This document shows positions 39,323 to 48,160 of a stretch of DNA of 64,000 nt, piece after piece. The stretch is from Planctellipticum variicoloris (GTDB lineage Bacteria > Planctomycetota > Planctomycetia > Planctomycetales > Planctomycetaceae): contig NZ_CP130886.1 of the NCBI RefSeq assembly GCF_030622045.1, positions 1,687,557 through 1,751,556 on the forward strand, written 5' to 3'. The position numbers and the translations under genes are program-made. Under the pieces are notes generated by a model. It was given only the letters and a program-made list of their open reading frames with translations, was not told the origin of the DNA and ran no database searches. Each line of letters starts with the position of its first letter. The stretch's first letter is position 1.

Positions 39323-40228
39323 ATGAATGATCTCGATCGGCTCGTCGACCGCTTTCGCGTTGTCCCCGAGAAGAAGTTTCGGCTGCGCGACCATTCTCCG
39401 GGGTGGGAGGGGAATGAAGACGTTCCGGAGGAGCAGCGGCGGGACATTGCCGCCAAGCTGCTGGAGACCAGCGTTCGCGAGGTGGCGGAGGCTCAGGAGC
39501 TGCTGTACGCCTCGGACACGTGGTCGGTGCTGGTGATTTTTCAGGCGATGGACGCGGCGGGGAAGGACAGCACGATCAAGCACGTGATGTCGGGGGTGAA
39601 TCCGCAGGGGGTGAGCGTTACGAGTTTCAAGCATCCGTCGGCGATGGAGCTGGATCACACGTATCTGTGGCGTTGCATGAGCGCGCTGCCGGAGCGGGGG
39701 CGGATCGGGATCTTCAACCGGTCTTACTATGAAGAGGTCCTGGTGGTGCGCGTCCATCCGGAGCTGGTGGCGGCGCAGCGGATTCCGGATGCGGACCCGT
39801 CGAAGAAGAAGTTCTGGAAAGGGCGGTACGAAGACATCAATCAGATGGAGCATCATCTGTCGCGGAACGGGACGCGGATCATCAAGTTTTTCCTGAACGT
39901 GTCGAAGGACGAGCAGCGGAAGCGGTTTCTGGAGCGAGTGAACGAGCCGAACAAGCACTGGAAGTTTTCGCCGTCGGACCTTCAGGAACGGGCGTTCTGG
40001 GACGACTACCAGAAGGCGTATCAGGAGATGCTGGAGCAGACGAGCACGCGATGGGCGCCGTGGTACGTGATTCCCGCGGACCATAAATGGGTGACGCGGG
40101 CCGCCGTCGCTCATATTCTGGCCCGCGAGATCGGCAGGCTGGATGTCAAGTACCCGGAGGTGAGCGATGCGCAGCGGGCGGAGATTGAAGAGGCGCGGCT
40201 GCGGCTGGATGCGGAAGGAGGAGAATGA
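39323..40228 (+). CDS. ppk2: Polyphosphate kinase 2 family protein
   Basis: The product is 301 residues, the size of a one-domain PPK2. Walker A is FQAMDAAGKDS (residues 73-83), followed by VNPQGVSVTSFKHP; the Walker B-like IGIFNRSYYEEVLVVRVHPE begins at 128. RYEDINQMEHHL, FFLNVSKDEQRKRF and WYVIPADHKW are typical of the ADP-phosphorylating subclass. It transfers phosphate between polyphosphate and nucleotides in the cytoplasm. The ATG at 39323 begins the family N-terminus; the frame is open upstream but across an unrelated gene. Confidence 0.93.
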   Translation: MNDLDRLVDRFRVVPEKKFRLRDHSPGWEGNEDVPEEQRRDIAAKLLETSVREVAEAQELLYASDTWSVLVIFQAMDAAGKDSTIKHVMSGVNPQGVSVTSFKHPSAMELDHTYLWRCMSALPERGRIGIFNRSYYEEVLVVRVHPELVAAQRIPDADPSKKKFWKGRYEDINQMEHHLSRNGTRIIKFFLNVSKDEQRKRFLERVNEPNKHWKFSPSDLQERAFWDDYQKAYQEMLEQTSTRWAPWYVIPADHKWVTRAAVAHILAREIGRLDVKYPEVSDAQRAEIEEARLRLDAEGGE

Positions 40229-40386
40229 AGGCTGGAACGGCCCCACGGAACGGAGCCGCGCCAGGTAGCCTGTTGAAGAACTTGGAGACAGACAGGAATG
40301 TCTGTCCCACCTGAAGAGAATTCGTCCGAGAAGGCGGCCCCGACATTCCTGTCCGGGCGATTTGCTGAAATTCTTCAACGCGCTGT

Positions 40387-40512
40387 TCAATCGCCGGCCA
40401 CGATGGTGAGGCGCGCGGACTTTTCTCCGTTCGCCGTGGACAACTCTCTGACAACTTCGAAGACCCTCACCCTGCGCTCTCCCACTGAAGACAGCGGGAG
40501 AGGGGACAAGAC
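40387..40512 (+). repeat. Dispersed repeat, copy 1 of about 120 bp
   Basis: The 57-bp core (TTCGAAGACCCTCACCCT, then a CTCTCCC/GGGAGAG stem-loop, ending GAGGGGACAAGAC) recurs at 54553-54610 with very few changes. Flanking similarity (GCCGG, GAGGCGCGC, TTTTCTCCG) extends the match upstream in both copies. Confidence 0.75.
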
Positions 40513-40516
40513 TGGC

Positions 40517-40702
40517 TCATCCGGCGAATGCGCTCTGACTGCGGTGCAGGCGGAGGAGTGTGAGTTTGCAGAACTCCTTGTCGCGGTCGCCAAACGCTTG
40601 CCGCTGCAGAAGTTTGATCTTGTTGTTCTTCCCTTCCAGCAGGCCCGTGCCGATCAGGTGGTCGTACCAGGCCTGAATCCCCTGCCGGCGCTTGCGCAAC
40701 GT
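40517..40702 (-). pseudogene. Remnant of an ISL3-family transposase, C-terminus only
   Basis: About 60 residues remain: TLRKRRQGIQAWYDHL, then GTGLLEGKNNKIKLLQRQAF, then GDRDKEFCKLTLLRLH and a stop. LEGxNNKIKxLxRQAxGxRDxExFKL is the conserved end of ISL3 (IS204/IS1001/IS1165) transposases, including the last acidic catalytic residue. The rest of the roughly 400-residue protein is absent and no terminal inverted repeats were seen. It is a dead fragment of an insertion sequence. Confidence 0.75.
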
Positions 40703-40893
40703 GCTGGCAGACTTGCGCTGCGGGGAACGGGGCGGAAATCTCCGGGGGAATGTTGAAAGTCTGGCGATGGGGCCGCCGATCTGCAAAACTTGGGTGAGCG
40801 ATCATGGCGGGGAGGGACCGGCGGGAACCGCCGGTGGGCGAGACGATCGCTCGATCGGGATTTCCTGCGGCGGCGGGAGGGGGTGGCAACACT

Positions 40894-43200
40894 GTGGTCC
40901 GGCTCTCGACCATTTTCGGCGTCATCTGCGGCGCGGCCGCGTGGGGCATGTCCTGCGAAGCGTCTGAGATCCAGCTCAAGAACGGGATGCGGCTGCAGGG
41001 GAAGGTGGTGCGGCTGACGTCCCTGGGGTCCGGGAAGGGGGCGGCTGACGACGAGAATATCCAGGCTTATCCGATTGTCATGGTCGAGAACGACTGGCAG
41101 CGGTACTACGTTTCACAGCGGCAGGTGGAGTCTTTCGACAAACAGTTTCTGCCTGCGGTCGAAGAGCGATTCCGGATCGACCAGAAGCGGACATCGCAGC
41201 ACGGCAGCGTGGGCTCGGTCGCCGGGCTCTCGCAGCTCGAGCCGTTCAACGAGTTCGGGCAGCGATCGATCAAGTTTCCGGGCAACGGGCGAGCGACGGT
41301 AGTGATCCAGGGGATCACGGAGATTTCGCCGAGCCACGTGACGATTTCGTCGCTGACTCACAACTGGGTTTACGGAGTGGCGACGAGCACGCTGCCGGCC
41401 CAGGAGATTGAGACGATTCTTCGACAGCGGCTGAAGCCGGGGGATGTCGAAGACCGGTTGGCGCTGGCGCGGTTCTTCGCGCAGGCGGAGATGTACGATC
41501 AGGCGTTCTCGGAGTTTGAGGCGATCGGGAGGGAGTTCCCCGAACTGGCCGGACGGGTCGGCGAGGCGCGGGAGCTGCTGCTGCAGAGCTTCGGGCGGAA
41601 TGTGCTGGGCGAATTGAATCGTCGGCATGCCGCGGGTCAGCACGAGCTGGCGGAATCGAAGGCCAGGGCGCTGGAGCGGCAGCCGCTCGGGGGGGAAGTG
41701 CGGGCGGAGGTTCAGGAGTTTCTGGGGCGCTACGCGCTCCTTCACAACTCGCTCGAAAAGGCGGAGCTGCTGCTGGGGGATCTGCATTCGCGGATCGACG
41801 AGCCCGAGCTGATGGATCGCCTGCAGGGAATGCGTTCGGTTGTGAACGAGGAGCTTTCGCTGGAGACGCTCTCCCGGCTCGACCCGTTTCTCCGCGCGGA
41901 GAAGGACCCGCAGCTCACTCCGCGGGAGAAGCTGGCGCTGGGCTATTCCGGCTGGGTGGTTGGGCCGTCGAACGCGGTCACGGATCTGAATCAGGCGGTG
42001 CGGCTGTGGGACGCCCGGCATCTGGTGCTGGAGTACCTGCGGTCGGTTCATCCGCACGATCACGAGCATCTGCTGGGAGAAATCCGGAAGCTGGAAGGAA
42101 TCGGGACGGCGTCGATTCAGCAACTGATTGCATTGCTGCCGCCGTGGCTGGAAGCTCCGCCGGCGGATGAGATGGGTCAGTCGCTGGTGGAGCTTTCTCC
42201 GGCGGGGGACAAGGATCGCGGGATCCGGTACCGGGTCCTGCTGCCGCCGGAGTATTCGCGGGACCATCGGTATCCGCTGCTGGTCGTGCTGCGGCCGGAG
42301 GGGCGGACGCTGGCTCAGACGCTGCAGTGGTGGGGGGGGAGTCCGGGGTCGCAGGGGCCGGCGCAGCGACGGGGATTTATTGTCATTGCCCCCGACTATC
42401 TGGGGGAGGAGCGGACGAGTTACGACTACGACATTCCGGCCCAGCGAGTCGTGCTGGAGAGTCTGCGGGATGCCCGCCGACGGTTTTCGGTCGATCCCGA
42501 TCGGGTGTTTCTGACGGGGCACGGGATGGGCGGGGACGCGGCGTTCGATCTGGGCTTCGCCCATCCGGATGAATTCGCCGGGGTGATTCCGATCTGCGGC
42601 TATTGCGGCGAGTATGCCACGTATCTGCGGGAGAACGGGCAGTATACCGGCTGGTACGTGGTTGCGGGCGAGCTCGACCGGAGCACTCACTCGAAGAACT
42701 CGGCGGTGCTGAGTCGCTGCTTTCTGCACGGGACGCTGTTCGACATGGTTTACGTGCAGTTTATCGGGCGGGGACTGGAGCTGTTCGCCGATGAGCTGCC
42801 GCGAATCTTCGACTGGATGGAGAGCCGGCGGCGGGGGCCGCAGCCGAAGAAGTTCACCATTTCCAGTCTGCGGCGGACGGACAACGAGTATTTCAATTTT
42901 CGGGCGGAGGCGCTGGCGAAGAACGTCATTCTGCCGCTTCCGGCAGGCGTTCGGTTTCCGGGGGTGATGACGCTGGAGGTGAATATCACGCCCGGGAACA
43001 CGATTCACGTCAAGAGCCCGTCGAAGTGGAATACGGTGTGGTTGAACGAGTCCTTGATCGACCTGGATAAGCCGGTGACCGTGACCGAGGCCAATCCGGC
43101 GCGGCGGGGTTTGCTGGCGCCCGATCTCGCCGTGCTGCTGGAAGACTTGCGGATTCGCTCCGATCGCTCGCGGCTGTACTCGATCCGGATCGATTTCTGA
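40894..43200 (+). CDS. Secreted protein with C-terminal alpha/beta-hydrolase (esterase-like) domain
   Basis: The product is 768 residues from a GTG at 40894, which has GGGAGGGGG upstream and gives a clean signal peptide (LSTIFGVICGAAAWGMSCEA); an ATG at 40804 adds 30 residues. Residues about 20-170 form an unassigned domain (EIQLKNGMRLQGKVVRL resembles a short beta-barrel). A helical, TPR-like middle (LALARFFAQAEMYDQAFSEF) follows. The last part is a hydrolase: RYRVLLPPEYSRDHRYPLLVVL, FIVIAPDYLGEE, and FLTGHGMGGDAAFDLGFAHP, with GHGMG as nucleophile elbow, where the serine is replaced by Met-flanked Gly residues (GHGMGG), so catalysis is doubtful. Confidence 0.78.
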   Translation: MVRLSTIFGVICGAAAWGMSCEASEIQLKNGMRLQGKVVRLTSLGSGKGAADDENIQAYPIVMVENDWQRYYVSQRQVESFDKQFLPAVEERFRIDQKRTSQHGSVGSVAGLSQLEPFNEFGQRSIKFPGNGRATVVIQGITEISPSHVTISSLTHNWVYGVATSTLPAQEIETILRQRLKPGDVEDRLALARFFAQAEMYDQAFSEFEAIGREFPELAGRVGEARELLLQSFGRNVLGELNRRHAAGQHELAESKARALERQPLGGEVRAEVQEFLGRYALLHNSLEKAELLLGDLHSRIDEPELMDRLQGMRSVVNEELSLETLSRLDPFLRAEKDPQLTPREKLALGYSGWVVGPSNAVTDLNQAVRLWDARHLVLEYLRSVHPHDHEHLLGEIRKLEGIGTASIQQLIALLPPWLEAPPADEMGQSLVELSPAGDKDRGIRYRVLLPPEYSRDHRYPLLVVLRPEGRTLAQTLQWWGGSPGSQGPAQRRGFIVIAPDYLGEERTSYDYDIPAQRVVLESLRDARRRFSVDPDRVFLTGHGMGGDAAFDLGFAHPDEFAGVIPICGYCGEYATYLRENGQYTGWYVVAGELDRSTHSKNSAVLSRCFLHGTLFDMVYVQFIGRGLELFADELPRIFDWMESRRRGPQPKKFTISSLRRTDNEYFNFRAEALAKNVILPLPAGVRFPGVMTLEVNITPGNTIHVKSPSKWNTVWLNESLIDLDKPVTVTEANPARRGLLAPDLAVLLEDLRIRSDRSRLYSIRIDF

Positions 43201-43819
43201 GGGGCAGAGGCTGGGTGAGGAACGCTGGCGTCGCCGCGTTTGAACCGCCGATCTGCTTCGATCGTCTCGTTCCGCCCGCTGCAGGCCGCATTGATGTCGG
43301 ACTGCGCCAGAGCGGCCGGCGTTTCCTGGCCTGCACGCCTCACGGATTCAACCGGCTGCCGCGCCTGAGGAACACGTCGATTGTGTGTTTGGAGGAATCC
43401 GTTGCCGGCGGGTGGCTGGTGTGGAGTCTTCGAGCCCCCAGAATTGAGCCCGTTTGCATTCGCTGGAGGCGGTCGCAGACGCCCGACCCCAGCCCCCCGT
43501 CCTCCGCCGAGCCTGCGTTCCTCCCCGACGAGTGCTCCCGCGGGGGCGGGGTAACTCTCCAGATCCATGCTCGGCGGTTCTGCCGCAATCCCTGACACAT
43601 CCCACCGCTCGAGGGCGAATTGACAGGTCGTCGCCCGTCTCTTCGACCGGCGCATCGCTCACGCCGGGGCGCGGTGAAATTGCGGAGGAGGGCAATGGCA
43701 GGTCGTGTCGGCGAGTCTCGCTCTCAGGCTCAACCGGTGCAGCGATCGCCGCCCGGCGCTCTTGAGGGACTGGTACTTCTACCAGATGCCGGGGAGTTCG
43801 CAGCGTCCGCCCCGCGAGC
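43201..43819. other. Long intergenic region, nothing firm
   Basis: About 620 bases between the hydrolase gene and csrA. Both strands have open stretches, but none has a plausible start plus family-like sequence. It probably holds non-coding or repeat DNA; no match to the repeats found elsewhere in the window was seen. Confidence 0.4.
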
Positions 43820-44014
43820 TCAGGAATACGCCAGAACTTCGGACTCGCAGGCTTCCATAGAATCTTCGAGGTAGAGGGTCTCTTCCCAGTAGGGCGGGAT
43901 CGCGTCGGGAGCACTGATTCCGAGGCGCACGTGAGTAGGCTGAACCTCCAGCACCGTCACTACCATGTCGCCAATTACCAGGCTCTCGTCAACACCGCGG
44001 GAAATGACCTGCAT
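43820..44014 (-). CDS. csrA: Carbon storage regulator, RNA-binding translational regulator
   Basis: The product is 64 residues, normal for CsrA. MQVISRGVDESLVIGDMVVT, then VLEVQPTHVRLGISAPDAI, matches the family (usual MLVLSRKxxE...I.I.V, ...VRLGIxAPxxI.V.R.E). CsrA dimers bind GGA motifs in mRNA leaders to control translation. The N-terminal MQVISRG is a variant of the usual MLVLTRK, with Gly-Val in place of Lys. The ATG has GAGGA seven bases upstream. It is a solitary gene, not next to flagellar genes. Confidence 0.9.
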   Translation of the reverse strand: MQVISRGVDESLVIGDMVVTVLEVQPTHVRLGISAPDAIPPYWEETLYLEDSMEACESEVLAYS

Positions 44015-44366
44015 CGGGAGTCCTCGTCTAACGGCCCGCACGACAAGAAGGGATGCGCTTCGGGGAAGCAGCATGGGGCGACATTCTGCCTCTGGGCTTC
44101 GCAAAGAGCAAGTCGGATTTCGCATTGGCAATCGTGTTTGCGCGAAGCGCGCGCGGACGGAAGATTGGACTTGATTCTTGCCGCGGATCGCTGCTCAACT
44201 TGCCGGACAATTCGAACCGCTCTACGGCTTGCCGCGAAGTGCATGCGGACAGACGCAAGAGCTTCGCGGGTCATGGAGCTCCCCCGCGCCATTGCCCCGG
44301 CGCATATCGCGCCATCGAATGTTTCCCCCGCGGAAAATGATGTTTTCGAATCGACGAAGGACTCCC

Positions 44367-45359
44367 ATGAAGCTGGTGATCTCGCCTGCCGTGAATGACT
44401 CGCGTCTCGCGCGCATCGTGACGGCTGCAGGACCGATGACCGTCGTCAACGCCGCCGATGCCGCAACCGCTGTGTGCGAGATCGTCGATGCCGACGCGTT
44501 CTTCGGCAAGCTGACTCCCGAACTGCTTCGCGCGGCTAAGCACTTGCGCTGGGTGCAGTCTCCCACGGCGAGCCTCGAGCATTATCTGTTTCCGGAACTG
44601 GTCGAACATCCCTGCCAGTTGAGCAACATGCGCGGGCTGTTTTCCGATGTGATCGCGGACCACGTGATGGGACTCGTCCTCTGCTTTGCGCGAAATCTGC
44701 ACGTCTACCTGCGGCAGCAGACCTGGGCGCCGGTGGGCGATCAGAGCGCCGTGACCGACTTTGTCAGCGCCCCAGGCACCTCCACGCCGGTCGATGCCGC
44801 CCATCAGCATCTGAGCGACCTCACCCTGGGAGTCGTCGGCGTCGGCGCGATCGGCGCGGAGATTCTCCAGCGGGCGAAGTGCTTCGGCATGTCGCTGCGG
44901 GGCGTCGATCCGCAGCGACGTTCGGTCGAGGGCGTGCTGGACGAGGTCTGGCCGGTCGAACGATTGCCCGAACTGCTCGCGCAGAGCGACTACGTGGTGA
45001 TCGCGGCGCCGCAGACGCCCGAGACGTACAAGCTGTTCCGCCGGCCGCTGTTTCAGCAGATGCGGCGGAGCGCGGTCCTGGTGAATATCGGGCGGGGTGC
45101 GATTGTCGATCTCGCCGACCTGACCGAGGCGTTACGGGCCGGCGAGATTGCGGGCGCGGCTCTCGACGTCTGCGAGATTGAGCCGCTGCCTGCCGAGCAT
45201 CCGCTGTGGCGCATGTCGAACGTGATCATCACGCCCCACGTGGCGGCCGCGTCGCCGCGGATTGCGGAACGGCATCTGGAGACGCTGCTGGAGAACGTCC
45301 GACGGTTCGTGCGGGGGGAACCGCCGGCGACGCTGGTGGATAAGCGGAAGTGGTATTGA
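44367..45359 (+). CDS. D-isomer-specific 2-hydroxyacid dehydrogenase
   Basis: The product is 330 residues. A substrate domain (residues 1-100) is followed by the NAD-binding fold with LGVVGVGAIGAEILQRAK, the D-HADH signature VLVNIGRGAIVDLADLTEAL, GAALDVCEIEPLP and the catalytic histidine in NVIITPHVAAAS. The arginine of NIGRGAIV and the glutamate of CEIEPL fit the usual Arg-Glu-His catalytic set. It may reduce a 2-keto acid or act on hydroxypyruvate or phosphoglycerate; the substrate is unknown. The ATG at 44367 follows AAGGA. Confidence 0.9.
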   Translation: MKLVISPAVNDSRLARIVTAAGPMTVVNAADAATAVCEIVDADAFFGKLTPELLRAAKHLRWVQSPTASLEHYLFPELVEHPCQLSNMRGLFSDVIADHVMGLVLCFARNLHVYLRQQTWAPVGDQSAVTDFVSAPGTSTPVDAAHQHLSDLTLGVVGVGAIGAEILQRAKCFGMSLRGVDPQRRSVEGVLDEVWPVERLPELLAQSDYVVIAAPQTPETYKLFRRPLFQQMRRSAVLVNIGRGAIVDLADLTEALRAGEIAGAALDVCEIEPLPAEHPLWRMSNVIITPHVAAASPRIAERHLETLLENVRRFVRGEPPATLVDKRKWY

Positions 45360-45407
45360 GGGGCGGCCGGTCCCGCATGGCTCCGCCTGTGCCAAGAAAG
45401 TCTCCCG

Positions 45408-45881
45408 ATGACCAACGAAGAACGCCGCGTCGCCGACCTGATTCGCGAAGCCTTTCAAGGCGTCACGCTGGGCGACGGCATTGGTTTGCTGGAGGCGCAG
45501 GGAATGGACGACTACGAATGTGGCGAAACGCTCGCGAAGTACCGGGCCAAAGATGAGAAAAACGATTGGTCCGCAATCCCCGCAGGGACGTTAAACCGGT
45601 GCAACAGCAGTCTCAGTTTCTTTGATCCGGCGGGAATGCGGTTTCATCTGCCGGCGTTTCTACTTGTGGATCTCGAGGGCACGCTGCCACAAGAAATGGA
45701 TTTCAAGCTCGGGGTTCTGTCGGAATACCGCCGATCGCAGTTGAGTCTATTGTCGCCGGCTCAGCGCGACGCCATCCGGGAATTTCTTCTGTTGTGTCTG
45801 CAAAAGGATCCCGAAGGATTCAACGCACCGTCCATCCGACGATCCGTCGACACCTATTGGGCACCGTCCATCGATACCTGA
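45408..45881 (+). CDS. DUF6714-like hypothetical protein
   Basis: The product is 157 residues, cytoplasmic. It has RRVADLIREAFQGVTLGDGIGLLEA, DDYECGETLAKYRAKDEKNDW, and FFDPAGMRFHLPAFLLVDLEG, a layout I associate with DUF6714. No catalytic motif is visible. The start is supported by the normal N-terminus; the upstream gap is 48 nt after the dehydrogenase, so cotranscription is possible. Confidence 0.75.
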   Translation: MTNEERRVADLIREAFQGVTLGDGIGLLEAQGMDDYECGETLAKYRAKDEKNDWSAIPAGTLNRCNSSLSFFDPAGMRFHLPAFLLVDLEGTLPQEMDFKLGVLSEYRRSQLSLLSPAQRDAIREFLLLCLQKDPEGFNAPSIRRSVDTYWAPSIDT

Positions 45882-45983
45882 GTCGGTCGATCCCGCACGA
45901 TGGCGGGAGCGGTTCCAGCGACCGCCCGCTCACCTCTGCGTTCCGCTCCTCGGCTCTGCGTGAAATCTTTCCGTCCCGCAGAC

Positions 45984-47324
45984 CTATTGGCCCGACAGCG
46001 CCTGCGCCACGTCCGTCCGGTAGGCCGCCATGCCCGGCAGGAAGCCGACGAAGGAGCCGACGCCCAGCAGGACCGGGAAGAGGACCAGTTCCCAGGGATC
46101 GAAGGCCAGCGGGTCCATCAGGATTCCCGAGCGGGCTTCCACCAGCGGAGCGGCTGCGAAGACCAGGCCGTGGCCCAGCAGCAGGCCGAACAGGCCGCCG
46201 CCGACGCAGAGCAGGATCGACTCCAGCAGGATGATGCCGAAGACCGTCGTCCGGCGGGCGCCGAGCGCCCGCATGATGGCGATTTCCTTCTGGCGGGCCG
46301 ACATCGAGTTGTAGATGCTGACGAAGATGCCGATCCCCGAGACGATCACGATCAGCCCCGTCAGCACGATCAGCAGCGTCCGGACGCCACCCAGGACGTC
46401 GTTGAAGAGCTGCTGCATCGGCATGATCGGGTTGATGCCCATCGCCTGGTAGCCTTTCTTCAGTTCCCCGGCGAGCAGGTTGGCGGCGATCTGCGTCTTG
46501 CACTGCACCAGAACGGCCGTAACTTCCTTCTGCACGTCGGGAATAGCGTGCTGGTGGTCGTGGCCTGCGTGGTCATGGCCTTCGTGATCGTGTCCGCCGA
46601 GCCGCTTGACCTGGGCGGCGAGCTCCTCCTTGCTGAGCGGGGACAGGCCGAAGAACTTCCGCTCCCGTTCGATGGCTTCGCCGATCGGCTTGTCGTGCCC
46701 CTCGATCATGTAGAACCCTTCGAGGTTCACGTAGACCGTCTTATCGTGAGGCGTACCGGTCGGCGCCAGAATTCCCTTCACCTCGAACTCTTCATCGTGC
46801 ACGTGACCCGTATCCGCGCCGCCATGCACCAGCTTGAACTTCGTCCCCAGCGTCCACCCGTTCTCCCGCGCGACGCGCTGGCCGATGACGGCGTCGAACG
46901 GCTTGCGCACGAAGTCGCCGTTGACCAGGAAGGGCCGTCGGGGGGCGTAGTCGAGCTCAAAGAATTGAGGGGTTGTTCCGACGATGGGAAAACTCCCCTG
47001 TTCGGTCACATCGCCGAACGCAATCGGTATCGCCACGCTCACTTCCGGCCGCTTCTGCAGATCCTTGTAGAACTTGTAGGGGAGGTTCTCGATGGGCGGA
47101 CTGACGTGATAGACCGTGCTCAGCACGAGCTGCAGCGGACTTCCCTTGGGGCCGACGATCAGGTCGTAGTTGATCGAGCGCTGGCTGAAGGTGCTTTCGA
47201 CGACGCCGAAGATGACGAGCACCGACACCATGAGCATGATGCCCAGGGCGATGCTGAAGGCGGTGAGCGTCGAAGAGAGCGACCGCTGGCGGACGCTCTT
47301 CCAGGCGATGGTCAGCAGGTTCAT
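45984..47324 (-). CDS. ABC transporter permease (MacB/FtsX type) with His-rich loop
   Basis: The product is 446 residues. One N-terminal helix (SIALGIMLMVSVLVIFGVV, about 24-42) is followed by a large extracytoplasmic domain and three C-terminal helices (LLIVLTGLIVIVSGIGIFV, IILLESILLCVGGGLFGLLL, LVLFPVLLGVGSFVGFLPG). SARQKEIAIMRALGARR is the FtsX coupling segment. Residues 245-259 hold seven histidines in 15 residues (HDHEGHDHAGHDHQH), a probable metal-binding loop. The ATG at 47324 lies 2 nt after the ATPase stop. Export of lipoproteins, peptides or metal-linked substrates is possible; the loop suggests a metal role. Confidence 0.9.
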   Translation of the reverse strand: MNLLTIAWKSVRQRSLSSTLTAFSIALGIMLMVSVLVIFGVVESTFSQRSINYDLIVGPKGSPLQLVLSTVYHVSPPIENLPYKFYKDLQKRPEVSVAIPIAFGDVTEQGSFPIVGTTPQFFELDYAPRRPFLVNGDFVRKPFDAVIGQRVARENGWTLGTKFKLVHGGADTGHVHDEEFEVKGILAPTGTPHDKTVYVNLEGFYMIEGHDKPIGEAIERERKFFGLSPLSKEELAAQVKRLGGHDHEGHDHAGHDHQHAIPDVQKEVTAVLVQCKTQIAANLLAGELKKGYQAMGINPIMPMQQLFNDVLGGVRTLLIVLTGLIVIVSGIGIFVSIYNSMSARQKEIAIMRALGARRTTVFGIILLESILLCVGGGLFGLLLGHGLVFAAAPLVEARSGILMDPLAFDPWELVLFPVLLGVGSFVGFLPGMAAYRTDVAQALSGQ

Positions 47325-47326
47325 GC

Positions 47327-47995
47327 TCAGGTCCCGGGCCGGTTGAAATCGGACAGCTTTTCGACGCGTTCGAACTGCCCGGCCACTTCGGGGGCGTGCG
47401 TCACCATCAGCAGGGCGACTTCGTGCTCGCGGCACGTGTCGCGGATCAGATCCAGCACCGACTGCTGGTGAGCGGGATCGACATTGGCCGTCGGCTCGTC
47501 CGCCAGCAGAATTTGCGGCGTATTCACCAGCGCCCGCGCCACCGACACCCGCTGCTGTTCGCCGACGGAGAGCTGGCCGGGCTTGTGGTGCAGGCGATGC
47601 GCGAGCCCCACGCGATCGAGCAGCTCCGACGCTTTGGCGCGATTCACAGGCCGTCCGCCGAAGCTCATCCCCAGCAGCACGTTTTCGAGAGCCGTGAAGG
47701 CGGGGAGCAGATTGAATGTCTGAAAGACGTAGCCGATCCGCTCGGCCCGGAAGCGATCGCGGGCGGACTCGTGCAGCCTGGTGATGTCCACGCCGCCGAT
47801 TTTGACTTCGCCCGCATCGGGCATGGTGATGCCGGCGATCACGTTCAAGAGCGTGGTTTTACCGCCGCCGCTTTGCCCCACCAGGACCACCTGTTCGCCG
47901 ACGGCGAGCTGGAACTCGGCGATATTGAGGATGGTAATGACGCCGCCGCCGGGCTCGCGGTAGGTCTTGCGGATATTGCGGAGCTGCAGACTCAT
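47327..47995 (-). CDS. ABC transporter ATP-binding protein (MacB/LolD type)
   Basis: The product is 222 residues. Walker A is GQSGGGKT (40-47), the signature is LSVGEQQR (normally LSGGQ/E), Walker B is ILLADEP, and the switch histidine lies in VTHAPEVA. The Q-loop is GYVFQTFNLLPAF. It energises the adjacent permease. The start at 47995 has AGGA upstream and begins at MSLQLRNIRKTY; the permease follows after 2 nt, so the pair is an operon. Confidence 0.93.
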   Translation of the reverse strand: MSLQLRNIRKTYREPGGGVITILNIAEFQLAVGEQVVLVGQSGGGKTTLLNVIAGITMPDAGEVKIGGVDITRLHESARDRFRAERIGYVFQTFNLLPAFTALENVLLGMSFGGRPVNRAKASELLDRVGLAHRLHHKPGQLSVGEQQRVSVARALVNTPQILLADEPTANVDPAHQQSVLDLIRDTCREHEVALLMVTHAPEVAGQFERVEKLSDFNRPGT

Positions 47996-48160
47996 GCAGA
48001 AGTCCTGCCTCGTGGCTTCGAGCCGGAACAATCGTGGTCCGGGATCTTCGTCGATGCGTCCCAGTCCCGCAAGCAACTCCCGCGGGGCTCACGCAATCTA
48101 CGCGATGCAAGCCGGATCCGCTGGAGACTTATCGCAATTTCGCAATAGAATTGCAGAAAG

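Larger units (their letters stand above)
40229..40803. other. Intergenic region with repeat and transposase remnant
   Basis: About 575 bases without an intact gene. It contains a copy of a dispersed repeat (40387-40512) directly abutting the end of a degraded transposase (40517-40702). The rest, including GACAGGAATGTCTGTCC near 40290, was not assigned. Confidence 0.55.

Noticed and set aside
43348-43914. Minus-strand frames of 86-188 codons in the 43.2-43.9 kb gap
   Set aside because: No family match, signal or Shine-Dalgarno site; one frame also overlaps csrA.
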